The notes: a model not told the origin generated them from the sequence alone. Shown: positions 8,164-16,023, counted from the first letter of the stretch. The stretch: DNA of 27,635 nt from an uncultured Bariatricus sp. (GCA_934320645.1 CAKRFP010000033.1:1-27635); one strand, 5' to 3'. Program-made: numbers and translations.

Positions 8164-8192
8164 TTGACAAAAGAAAAAATAAATTGTATATT
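8164..8192 (+). promoter_or_regulatory. Strong promoter of the DUF5058/M20 operon
   Basis: A perfect TTGACA at 8164-8169 and TATATT at 8187-8192 are separated by 17 bp. The start would be near 8199. The leader then holds a perfect 6-bp hairpin, GGACAT (8203-8208) with ATGTCC (8219-8224), ahead of the RBS AAAGGAG. Confidence 0.8.
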
Positions 8193-8252
8193 ACCAACAT
8201 AAGGACATATTAAAGACGATGTCCCAAACTAAAAGGTAAAGGAGTAATTAAA

Positions 8253-8987
8253 ATGAAGGGAAACGTGAATTATCTGGAACTGGCAAACAGCCCTCTGATG
8301 TGGGTGAGTGCCGCAATAGCAGTAGGAATCGTAGTTTTTCAGTCCGTACTGTTCTTCAGAAAGTCGCTCAAAGCAGCAAAAGAGATTGGAATTGAACAGG
8401 AAAAGATCAATATGGCAATTAAGAGTAGTGCCATTTCTTCAATCGGTCCATCTATCGTAATCCTGGTAACAATGATCTCTCTGATCGTATCAATGGGAGC
8501 ACCTGTTTCATGGATGAGACTTTCTTTTATCGGATCTGTTAACTATGAAGCAATGGCAGCAGGATTTGGTGCCCAGGCAATGGGAGCAACACTGGAGAAT
8601 CTGACACCGGTTGCGTTCGCATGTGGTGTATGGACCATGATCTGCGGATCACTTGGATGGCTGATCTTCACACTGCTTTTCACGGACAAGATGGATAAAG
8701 TAAATCATTTGATGTCAAAAGGAAATTCAAAAATGGTTCCGATCATTTCAGCAGGAGCTATGCTTGGTGCATTTGCAAACCTCGCATCAGGAAATTTCTT
8801 CAATGAAAAAAATCAGTTCGCATTTGGCGGAGCACCGGCGATTGCAACAATCGTAGGATGCATTCTTATGATGATCCTGACAAAGGTTGCAAAAGAAAAG
8901 AATATTGGATGGCTCAGAGAATGGGCATTTGCAATTTCCATGTTCTCAGGCATGCTCATTGGTTACATCTGGAACACTGTATTTTAA
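8253..8987 (+). CDS. DUF5058 family polytopic membrane protein
   Basis: This 244-residue integral membrane protein is recognised as DUF5058-like; the family has no assigned function. About six hydrophobic segments are visible: residues 14-35, 64-88, 116-143, 161-180, 193-212 and 222-243. A short charged loop (about 37-52) separates the first two. A glycine- and alanine-rich stretch (AMAAGFGAQAMGATLENLTPV) precedes the third and looks like a conserved functional segment. There is no signal peptidase site or ATPase motif. It is the first gene of the operon, followed 21 bases later by a second small membrane protein, and the two may form a heteromeric transporter feeding the two downstream hydrolases. 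That role is inference. Confidence 0.8.
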   Translation: MKGNVNYLELANSPLMWVSAAIAVGIVVFQSVLFFRKSLKAAKEIGIEQEKINMAIKSSAISSIGPSIVILVTMISLIVSMGAPVSWMRLSFIGSVNYEAMAAGFGAQAMGATLENLTPVAFACGVWTMICGSLGWLIFTLLFTDKMDKVNHLMSKGNSKMVPIISAGAMLGAFANLASGNFFNEKNQFAFGGAPAIATIVGCILMMILTKVAKEKNIGWLREWAFAISMFSGMLIGYIWNTVF

Positions 8988-9008
8988 TAGGAATGAGAGG
9001 ATAAAGAT

Positions 9009-9698
9009 ATGAATAAAGAATACTACAACAAAGTCTATATACCTGGTATTGTCAAATGGGGAAAAATCACCATGTTATTAGGTATCATTACATGTTTTGG
9101 ACCAGCACTTGTTATCTCAGTTGTATACGGATGTATGCCACCGGTATCCGCAATCATTGCAGGTACAATCGCACAGATCAGTGTAAGTGGAGCATTTTAT
9201 ATTGTAGAACCGATTTCCTATTTCCCGATTCTTGGAATCCCGGGAACTTATCTGACATTCCTTTCAGGAAATACATCCAACATGCGTGTTCCGTGTTCTT
9301 CTGTTGCACAGGAAGCAGCAGGCGTTGAAATGGGTAGCGACAAAGGTTCTGTTGTATCAACCATCGGTATTGCTGTATCAATCATTGTAAATATTGTGAT
9401 CCTGACAATCGGAGCAATTGCAGGAAACGCAATTATCGGTATGATGCCAGAAGGATTCAAGCAGGCCCTCAACTTCCTTCTTCCGGCACTTTACGGAGCT
9501 GTATTCGGACAGTTCGCAATCACAAGACCAAAGCTTGGTGTAGTTGCAGTAGTTATTGCATTTGCGATGAACTGGCTGATGAAAAACGGATTCTTATCAT
9601 TCTTCCCTGGAACACCGTCATACGTTGTTATCCTGGTAGCTGTATTTGGATCTATTTTTGCAGGAAAGATTATCTACAAGAAAGAACTTGAGGACTAA
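9009..9698 (+). CDS. Polytopic membrane protein, partner of the DUF5058 protein
   Basis: I do not recognise a named family for this 229-residue protein. It has about six membrane segments (roughly residues 20-42, 44-65, 116-140, 152-172, 174-194 and 203-222). Between the second and third segments is a polar, Gly/Pro-rich re-entrant-looking stretch (ILGIPGTYLTFLSGNTSNMR, then VPCSSVAQEAAGVE). Such a segment could form a substrate path, but that is inference. It is co-transcribed with the DUF5058 gene and lies 18 bases before the first M20 hydrolase gene, with GAGAGGA before its ATG. The pairing of two similarly sized membrane proteins suggests an obligate complex. Confidence 0.75.
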   Translation: MNKEYYNKVYIPGIVKWGKITMLLGIITCFGPALVISVVYGCMPPVSAIIAGTIAQISVSGAFYIVEPISYFPILGIPGTYLTFLSGNTSNMRVPCSSVAQEAAGVEMGSDKGSVVSTIGIAVSIIVNIVILTIGAIAGNAIIGMMPEGFKQALNFLLPALYGAVFGQFAITRPKLGVVAVVIAFAMNWLMKNGFLSFFPGTPSYVVILVAVFGSIFAGKIIYKKELED

Positions 9699-9716
9699 GT
9701 ACGGAAAGGAAAAGTT

Positions 9717-10826
9717 ATGTTATCGAGAGAAAGATTACAGGAAAGATTTATTGAGATGATCAAAATCTACAGTCCGTCTAAAGGGGAAAAAGAGATGGCG
9801 GACTGGATAGAGAACTGGCTGAGTGAGCGGAATATTCCGTTCCAGTCAGACAATGCCGGAGAAGCATATGGTGGAAACGGCAGAAATATCGTTGCATTTG
9901 TAAAAGGAAACACAGAGGAACGTCCACTTGGATTTGCTGCACATATGGATCAGATCGAACCATGCAGAAATGTAAATCCGGTGATCAACGGAAACATCAT
10001 CAGTACCGACAAGACAACAACACTTGGCGGAGATGACAAAGCTGGAATTTCAGCAATCATGGAAGCGGTAGAAGATATCATTGAAAGCGGTGTACCGCAC
10101 AGAGATATTTATCTGGTATTTACCTGCTCCGAAGAGATCAGTATGATGGGAACAAAGCACATGGATATGTCTATGCTGCCATGCAAAGAACTGGTTGTTG
10201 TGGATGCAACAGGAGGAGCAGAAACGCTCGCATACAAAGCACCGGCAATGGAAGCGATTGAGATTACCTTTAAAGGAAAGAAAGCACATGCCGGAATCGA
10301 ACCGGAAAAAGGAATCAATGCGATCGTTGCAGCATCAAAGGCGATCAGCAAGATGCACATCGGACGTATCGACCATGAGACCACTTCCAATATCGGACAT
10401 ATTGAAGGCGGATCTGCGACAAATATTGTGACAGATGAAGTAACATTTACCGCAGAGATCCGTTCCCACAGTATGGAAAAGCTGGCAGCAGAGGTTACAC
10501 ATATGGAACAATGCTGTAAAGAAGCAGCGGAAGAAATGGGAGCCACTTATGAAATGAAGCATGAGATGGCTTACCCGACTCTGTCACTGGAAGAGGACTG
10601 TGAACTGATTCAGGATACCGTAAAGGCAATGGCAGAAGAAGGAATTACAGCAAATAAAATGATCATTGGTGGTGGAAGTGATGCGAATGTGCTTGCAGGA
10701 CATGGATATAAGAGTGTCATTTTAGGATGCGGAATGATCAATGTACACACAGTAGAAGAAGCACTTGATACAGATGAGACCTGGAAGGTGACAAAAGTGC
10801 TGAGAAGACTGATGGGTGCAGAATAG
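9717..10826 (+). CDS. M20 family metallopeptidase, peptidase T-like
   Basis: This is a cytosolic di-zinc hydrolase of the M20 family, closest in its motifs to the PepT-like branch (TIGR01883 type). The 369-residue protein has all expected catalytic positions: H76 and D78 (AAHMDQ), D106 (GGDDKAG), E139-E140 (CSEE), D163 (VVDATG) and H344 (INVHTVEE). The inserted dimerisation domain begins near residue 178 and contains the KAHAGIEPEKGINAI segment. PepT enzymes remove N-terminal residues from tripeptides; the true substrate here is unknown. GGAAAGGA precedes the ATG. It sits downstream of the two membrane proteins and its stop is 16 bases before the next hydrolase start. Confidence 0.88.
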   Translation: MLSRERLQERFIEMIKIYSPSKGEKEMADWIENWLSERNIPFQSDNAGEAYGGNGRNIVAFVKGNTEERPLGFAAHMDQIEPCRNVNPVINGNIISTDKTTTLGGDDKAGISAIMEAVEDIIESGVPHRDIYLVFTCSEEISMMGTKHMDMSMLPCKELVVVDATGGAETLAYKAPAMEAIEITFKGKKAHAGIEPEKGINAIVAASKAISKMHIGRIDHETTSNIGHIEGGSATNIVTDEVTFTAEIRSHSMEKLAAEVTHMEQCCKEAAEEMGATYEMKHEMAYPTLSLEEDCELIQDTVKAMAEEGITANKMIIGGGSDANVLAGHGYKSVILGCGMINVHTVEEALDTDETWKVTKVLRRLMGAE

Positions 10827-10842
10827 GAGATGGACGACACAG

Positions 10843-12177
10843 ATGGAAAAAGAAGAACTGAAGCAGAGATGTCTGGACGCGATTGATGCAAACAGAGATC
10901 TGATCATTCAGCTTGGCGATGATATATACAAAACGCCTGAACTTGGATATAAAGAATTTAAGACTACAGAGAGAATGATAAAGGCATTTCGAGAGCTTGG
11001 GAAAGAGCCAGAGACGGAGATCGCATACACTGGCTGTAAGATTTCAACTCCGAAAAAAGGGGATACAAGAATTGCCGTGATCGGAGAACTGGACTGTATC
11101 CAGTGCAAAGAACATCCGGACAGCACACCGGAGGGGAATGTTCATGCCTGTGGTCATCATGCACAGCTTGCAGATCTGTATGGATGTGCGATCGGTCTTT
11201 TGAAATCCGGAGTTATGAAAGAACTGGATGGCGCGGTTGATTTTATTGCGATCCCGGCGGAGGAATGTGTAGATTATGATTACCGTGACAGCCTGATCCG
11301 TGAAAATAAGATCAGCTTTTACGGCGGCAAGCAGGAATATTTAAAACGCGGTGGCTTTGATGATGTGGATATGGCATTGCAGTGTCACATGATGGAAATT
11401 GGAAATGGCAGACATTGCACGATTGATACCGACTGCAACGGATTTGTGACAAAGACGGTAACATTTATCGGAGAAGCTGCGCATGCAGGTTTCGCACCAC
11501 ATGAAGGAATCAATGCGTTAAATATGGCAGAGCTGGCACTCAACAACATTCATGCACTCCGTGAGACTTTTCAGGAGAAAGAAAAGGTTCGTGTAAGTGC
11601 GATCATTACAGAAGGCGGAGATCTGGTAAATGTAGTTCCTGCGGTTGTGAAGATGCAGATCATGGTACGTGCTTTTACAATCGAAGGAATGCTGGATGCA
11701 AGTAAAAAAGTGAACCGTGCGTTAAAAGCCGGAGCACTTGCAATCGGAGGAAAAGTCGAGATTGACGATAAGATCGGATATCTTCCGATGAATACCAACC
11801 GCGAGCTTTCAGCATTATATAAAGAAAATATGATCGAATATACAGGGGCGGAAAAAGATTCATTTGTAGAGCTTTATGAGACAGCAGGTTCTACAGATCT
11901 GGGGGATCTTTCTCAGATCATGCCGTGTATGCACATCTGGACAGAGGGAATAACCGGAGGACTTCACTCCAAGGATTACCGTCTTGCAGATCCGGAACTT
12001 GCTTATATCGTTCCGGCAAAGATGATGGCACTTACGATCATTGATCTTCTTTATGATAATGCAAAGAAGGCAAAACATATTCTGGATAATTTCAAACCGA
12101 CACTGACAAAAGAAAGCTATCTGGAATTAAAAAAAGAATATTCTAAGCTTGTGGTTTTTGATGGCTCTGAGTTATAA
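10843..12177 (+). CDS. M20 family amidohydrolase (AbgB/aminoacylase-like)
   Basis: This 444-residue metal-dependent amidohydrolase belongs to the M20 branch that includes AbgB, aminoacylases and hippurate or indole-acetyl-amino-acid hydrolases. Metal ligand positions are visible as Cys103 and His105 (HACGHHAQ), E140-E141 (PAEE), H182 (QCHMME) and H375 (GGLHSKDYR). The usual CGHDGH is changed to CGHHAQ and the residues after EE are CVDYDYR rather than a glycine run, so it is a divergent subgroup. The ATG at 10843 is chosen because the conserved region begins there; AGGAG at 10825-10829 is 13 bases away, slightly long, and an in-frame GTG lies at 10816. It is the last gene before a terminator. 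Confidence 0.87.
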   Translation: MEKEELKQRCLDAIDANRDLIIQLGDDIYKTPELGYKEFKTTERMIKAFRELGKEPETEIAYTGCKISTPKKGDTRIAVIGELDCIQCKEHPDSTPEGNVHACGHHAQLADLYGCAIGLLKSGVMKELDGAVDFIAIPAEECVDYDYRDSLIRENKISFYGGKQEYLKRGGFDDVDMALQCHMMEIGNGRHCTIDTDCNGFVTKTVTFIGEAAHAGFAPHEGINALNMAELALNNIHALRETFQEKEKVRVSAIITEGGDLVNVVPAVVKMQIMVRAFTIEGMLDASKKVNRALKAGALAIGGKVEIDDKIGYLPMNTNRELSALYKENMIEYTGAEKDSFVELYETAGSTDLGDLSQIMPCMHIWTEGITGGLHSKDYRLADPELAYIVPAKMMALTIIDLLYDNAKKAKHILDNFKPTLTKESYLELKKEYSKLVVFDGSEL

Positions 12178-12178
12178 T

Positions 12179-12211
12179 AAAAAGGAATCCCGTTTGAGGG
12201 ATTCCTTTTTT
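12179..12211 (+). terminator. Rho-independent terminator closing the DUF5058/M20 operon
   Basis: A perfect stem of AAAAAGGAATCCC and GGGATTCCTTTTT encloses a six-base loop (12192-12197) and ends in a T-run. It separates the amidohydrolase from the regulator gene. Confidence 0.95.
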
Positions 12212-12244
12212 AAAATATAAGATCACAATATGGGGGACATTTTT

Positions 12245-13540
12245 GTGAAAATTGGAGTTATCGGATCAAAAGCATCTTGCGAGATTGTTAAGAAGAGTAT
12301 AAAAGAAATTGACAGTTTAGTCGAAGTAGTTTCCTATGAAGAAGAGCAGGTTAATCGAAGCGACAGACTAATCGAAGAATGTGAACAGGAGTGCGATGCG
12401 GTGCTGTTTACCGGTCGCGCGGTCGAGAGTTTTGTCGGACAGAACTATCATTTTACCAGGCCGCATGCTTCGGTGGAAAAGTCGGTTGTCAGTATTGCCG
12501 GAGCTTTCCTGCAGATGCAGAAAAGTAATATCGAACTGGATGCATTCAGTATTGATATTGTAGAAAAACAGGTCATTGAGGATTTGCTGGATGCATTTGA
12601 CATTCTGGCAAGAAATATCTATTCCTGCCCGTTTCAAGCAGGAGTAGAAGAAGAACAGTATGTGGAGTGGCACATGAAGCTTTTGGATGAAGGAAAAGTG
12701 AATGTTGCACTGACTTCACTGCGCTGGGTATATAAGACACTGAAAGAAAAAGGGTATCATGCCATTTATCTTCCGCCGACCAGGGCGAAGGTGAGAGTGG
12801 CATTGGAAAAATTAAAAAATGAATGCGCACTCCAGGAAGCGGAGTATGCGCAGGCAGCAGTTGAAATTTTTCAGCTTACAGACTATGAGAGCAGAGAAGA
12901 AAATTATTATTCGAGTATGCTCGCAAAAGCAGATATTGAAAAAGAAATCATTAAATATACAAAAGGGATTCAGGGAGCGATTTTTGCATCTGGAAGAAGA
13001 GAGTATATCGTATTTTCAAACTCGGGAGCTGTGCAGGAAGAGTTTAATCAGAGGAGACTTCTGAACCTGCAAAAAAAGGTTCAGGAAGAAAATAAGATCA
13101 GCCTGAATGTGGGAATTGGAACCGGAGGAACCATGAATGAAGCAGAAATGAATGCAAGGCGTGCATTGGATTCTTCCCTGAAAAATGAAAAGCAGGAGAT
13201 TTTCTGGATTGATGCAAAGCAGACACAGCATGGTCCGCTTGGAAAAGAGATCCAGCTGGAATACCAGCTTATTTCTTCCGATCCAAAATTACAGGAAATT
13301 TCAGAGAAGACAGGTCTTAGTACAACATCAATCTTGAAGATCATTGCAATTGCAGATGTGAGAAAAAGTTATATTTTTGATGCACATCAGCTGGCAGAGT
13401 GCCTGGGAATTACGGTCAGAAGTGCCCGGCGGATCATGAATAAGATCATGGAAGCCGGCTATGGAAAAGTATATGCGAAGAAGACTGCGGCAGCAGGAGG
13501 AAGACCGAAGGCGCTTGTAGAGATATTGTTTAAAATTTAG
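12245..13540 (+). CDS. Multidomain transcriptional regulator of the DUF5058/M20 locus
   Basis: This 431-residue protein has a likely sensor-plus-HTH layout. Residues 1-100 begin as a Rossmann-like ligand domain (VKIGVIGS, then CDAVLFTGRAVESFVG), loosely like PrpR N-terminal domains. Residues about 200-325 look like a degenerate nucleotidyl-cyclase/GGDEF fold (NVGIGTGGTMNEAEMNARRA) of the kind found in CdaR-type regulators. Residues 376-428 form a winged helix-turn-helix (DAHQLAECLGITVRSARRIM, then GGRPKALVEI). The GTG at 12245 is preferred over the ATG at 12230 because GGGGGA at 12232-12237 lies 7 bases upstream of the GTG, while the ATG has no RBS. No separate promoter or downstream terminator is obvious. 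Control of the adjacent operon is inferred from position. Confidence 0.75.
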   Translation: MKIGVIGSKASCEIVKKSIKEIDSLVEVVSYEEEQVNRSDRLIEECEQECDAVLFTGRAVESFVGQNYHFTRPHASVEKSVVSIAGAFLQMQKSNIELDAFSIDIVEKQVIEDLLDAFDILARNIYSCPFQAGVEEEQYVEWHMKLLDEGKVNVALTSLRWVYKTLKEKGYHAIYLPPTRAKVRVALEKLKNECALQEAEYAQAAVEIFQLTDYESREENYYSSMLAKADIEKEIIKYTKGIQGAIFASGRREYIVFSNSGAVQEEFNQRRLLNLQKKVQEENKISLNVGIGTGGTMNEAEMNARRALDSSLKNEKQEIFWIDAKQTQHGPLGKEIQLEYQLISSDPKLQEISEKTGLSTTSILKIIAIADVRKSYIFDAHQLAECLGITVRSARRIMNKIMEAGYGKVYAKKTAAAGGRPKALVEILFKI

Positions 13541-13568
13541 TGTAAGTGGTCTTTTATCCATACAAGGG

Positions 13569-13597
13569 TTGACGAACAACGAAAAAAATGGCATTCT
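13569..13597 (+). promoter_or_regulatory. Candidate promoter for the pyrophosphatase gene
   Basis: TTGACG at 13569-13574 is 17 bp from CATTCT at 13592-13597. The -10 hexamer is poor but has a TGG extension at 13589-13591. Confidence 0.45.
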
Positions 13598-13640
13598 GAA
13601 AAGTAAATAACACAAGAGATAGTAATGGAGTTGTAATAAA

Positions 13641-15296
13641 ATGGAACAGAAAAAACCAAAGAAAGTGTATGTGATCGGACACAAAAATCCGGATACGGAT
13701 TCCATCTGTTCAGCAATCGCATATGCAAATCTGAAAAATCAGATCACAGGAGAGAGATACATAGCGAAGAGAGCAGGCGAGGTCAATGGCGAGACCGCTT
13801 ATGTTCTGGATAAATTCCAGGCAGAGGTGCCGGCACTTCTGGACAATGTACATCTGCAGGTGAAGGATATGGATATCCGTCAGATCGAAGGAGTCTCTGG
13901 TCACATGTCCATTAAAGATGCATGGGCACGGATGAAGGATGAGAACATCAAGACTCTGCCAGTGACAAGAGGGGAGAAGCTGGAAGGGCTGATCACCATC
14001 GGAGATATCGCAACATCTTATATGGAAGTGTATGACAATAATATTCTTGCAACAGCGAGAACCCAGTACCGAAACATCGTCAAGACACTGGATGGAACAC
14101 TGATCACCGGGAATGAACATGGCTATTTCCTGAATGGAAAAGTTGTCATTGCAGCATCCAGCCCGGATATGATGGAGAATTTTATCGAGAAGGATGATCT
14201 TGTTATTCTCGGAAACCGTTATGAGTCCCAGCTCTGCGCGATCGAGATGGATGCAAGCTGTCTGGTCATCTGTCAGGGAGCCAATATCTCCAAGACGATC
14301 AAGAAGATGGCAGAGGAGCGGGACATTGTGATTATTCAGACACCACATGATACCTTTACTGCGGCAAGGCTGATCAACCAGAGTATTCCGGTCAAATTTT
14401 TCATGAGCCGTGACAATCTGGAAACGTTCCATCTGAAAGATTATGTAGAACAGGTCAAAGAAGTCATGTCAAAGACGAAGTACAGAGATTTCCCAATTCT
14501 GGATAATAAAGGAAAGTTCTGTGGTTTCCTCTCCAGACGAAGACTTATGACTTCCCGTAAAAAACAGGTAATTCTGGTGGATCATAATGAAAAATCACAG
14601 GCTGTGAATGGAATTGAAGAGGCAGAGGTGCAGGAGATCATTGATCATCACAGACTGGGGGGTCTGGAGACCATTGGACCGGTCTACTTCCGCAATCAGC
14701 CGGTTGGATGTACGGCGACGATCATTTACCAGATGTATCAGGAAAGCGGTGTGGAAGTAGATCCGCAGATAGCGGGACTTCTGTGTTCAGCGATCATTTC
14801 GGATACCTTACTGTTCCGCTCACCAACCTGTACCATGGTTGATCAGGCGGCAGCAGAAGCACTGGCACGGATCGCCGGAATCAATATGGAAGAACATGCA
14901 AAAGAGATGTTCAATGCGGGAAGTAATCTGCGTGGTAAATCCGTAGAAGAGATCTGTTTCCAGGACTTCAAGGTATTTAATGTGAAAGATACGAGGTTCG
15001 GAGTCGGACAGATCACTTCCATGAATCAGGATGAGCTGGATGAGGTAAAAGAACGTCTGATTCCATATCTGGAAGAGGCAAGAAAGACGCAGGGACTGCA
15101 TATGCTTTACCTGATGATGACCAACATCCTGGAGGAATCAACAGAGCTTCTGTGCTGTGGCGAGAATGCGAAGGAGCAGGTTCTTGAAGCGTATGAACTG
15201 TCAGGTGATACCGAAAAGATCCTTCTGAAGGGGGTCGTATCCAGAAAGAAACAGATGATCCCTGTTCTGGTCACTTACCTGCAGCAGAAACAATAA
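13641..15296 (+). CDS. ppaC: Mn2+-dependent inorganic pyrophosphatase with regulatory CBS and DRTGG domains
   Basis: Family II pyrophosphatases hydrolyse pyrophosphate in the cytosol and pull biosynthetic reactions forward. The DHH catalytic part is split: GHKNPDTDS (H14, D18, D20) at the N terminus, then D335-H336-H337 (IIDHHR) and a DHHA2 domain to the end. Between them, about residues 70-310, is a regulatory insert with a CBS motif pair flanking a DRTGG domain. At 551 residues it matches CBS-DRTGG-type enzymes, which in characterised clostridial members are inhibited by AMP/ADP and activated by ATP or diadenosine polyphosphates. This one probably responds to adenylate state likewise, by analogy. 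The flavin reductase-like gene follows 25 bases downstream. Confidence 0.95.
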   Translation: MEQKKPKKVYVIGHKNPDTDSICSAIAYANLKNQITGERYIAKRAGEVNGETAYVLDKFQAEVPALLDNVHLQVKDMDIRQIEGVSGHMSIKDAWARMKDENIKTLPVTRGEKLEGLITIGDIATSYMEVYDNNILATARTQYRNIVKTLDGTLITGNEHGYFLNGKVVIAASSPDMMENFIEKDDLVILGNRYESQLCAIEMDASCLVICQGANISKTIKKMAEERDIVIIQTPHDTFTAARLINQSIPVKFFMSRDNLETFHLKDYVEQVKEVMSKTKYRDFPILDNKGKFCGFLSRRRLMTSRKKQVILVDHNEKSQAVNGIEEAEVQEIIDHHRLGGLETIGPVYFRNQPVGCTATIIYQMYQESGVEVDPQIAGLLCSAIISDTLLFRSPTCTMVDQAAAEALARIAGINMEEHAKEMFNAGSNLRGKSVEEICFQDFKVFNVKDTRFGVGQITSMNQDELDEVKERLIPYLEEARKTQGLHMLYLMMTNILEESTELLCCGENAKEQVLEAYELSGDTEKILLKGVVSRKKQMIPVLVTYLQQKQ

Positions 15297-15321
15297 ACAG
15301 ATGATACGGGAGAGATGAAAG

Positions 15322-15927
15322 ATGGCAAAGCAGATCTGGAAGCCGGGCAATATGCTGTATCCGCTGCCGGCAGTTATGGTCAGCGTGGCAGATAAAGAAG
15401 GCAATCCAAATATCATTACCGTGGCGTGGGCGGGAACCGTCTGCACCAATCCGCCGATGGTTTCTATTTCCGTGAGACCGGAGAGGTATTCTTATCATAT
15501 GATTGAAGAGACCGGTGAATTTGTGATCAATCTGACAACAGAAAAGCTTGCGTATGCGACGGATTACTGTGGTGTGCGTTCGGGAAGAGATGTGGACAAA
15601 TTCAAAGAGCTGCATCTGACTCCTGAAAAGGCAGAGCATGTGAGCGCACCGCTGATCGGGGAAAGCCCGGTCAACATCGAGTGCAGGGTGGTCAAAAAAG
15701 AAACGCCGGGATCGCATCATATTTTCCTTGCCGAGGTAAAAGCAGTTCATGTAGATGATGCCTATATGGATCAGAAAGGGCGATTTGCACTGGAAAAGAC
15801 CGATCCGATCGTATATGTGCACGGACAGTATTATAGTCTGGGCAAGCTTTTGGGAACGTTTGGGTACAGTGTGAAGAAACCGGCGAAAAAGACGGTAAAG
15901 AAGAACGTGAAGAAAAAGAAAAAATAA
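15322..15927 (+). CDS. Flavin reductase-like (DIM6/NTAB) flavoprotein with lysine-rich tail
   Basis: This 201-residue protein has a flavin reductase-like split-barrel domain expected to bind FMN. Recognisable stretches are MLYPLPAVMVSVAD, NIITVAWAGTVCTNPPMVSI, and SISVRPERYSYHMIEETGEF. In this family members reduce flavin with NAD(P)H or act as uncharacterised FMN proteins, so the exact reaction is unknown. The last 20 residues (from about 182) are almost only Lys, Val and Ala, ending in a run of lysines. Such tails can bind nucleic acid or acidic surfaces, which is inference. GGGAGAG precedes the ATG at 15322. It is probably co-transcribed with ppaC. Confidence 0.88.
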   Translation: MAKQIWKPGNMLYPLPAVMVSVADKEGNPNIITVAWAGTVCTNPPMVSISVRPERYSYHMIEETGEFVINLTTEKLAYATDYCGVRSGRDVDKFKELHLTPEKAEHVSAPLIGESPVNIECRVVKKETPGSHHIFLAEVKAVHVDDAYMDQKGRFALEKTDPIVYVHGQYYSLGKLLGTFGYSVKKPAKKTVKKNVKKKKK

Positions 15928-15941
15928 AAACACAGATTCTC

Positions 15942-15969
15942 TTGACAAAGAAATGACAGAGGGTATATT
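15942..15969 (+). promoter_or_regulatory. Strong promoter immediately upstream of a terminator
   Basis: A perfect TTGACA at 15942-15947 and TATATT at 15964-15969 are separated by 16 bp. A transcript starting near 15976 would meet the terminator at 15992-16022 after about 45 bases, so read-through to the alcohol dehydrogenase would need antitermination. Confidence 0.6.
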
Positions 15970-15991
15970 CTGTGTAAGTGGAAACTCAAGG

Positions 15992-16022
15992 GCGAGGCTG
16001 CAATGGTGCGGTCTCGTTTTTT
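15992..16022 (+). terminator. Rho-independent terminator (flavin reductase end or attenuator)
   Basis: CGAGGCTGCA (15993-16002) pairs over 10 bp, with two wobbles, with TGCGGTCTCG (16007-16016) around the loop ATGG. TTTTTT follows at 16017-16022. Confidence 0.85.
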
Positions 16023-16023
16023 G

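Noticed and set aside
13710..14432. 240-codon open frame on the minus strand
   Set aside because: Antisense to the pyrophosphatase regulatory insert, with no RBS or recognisable domain.
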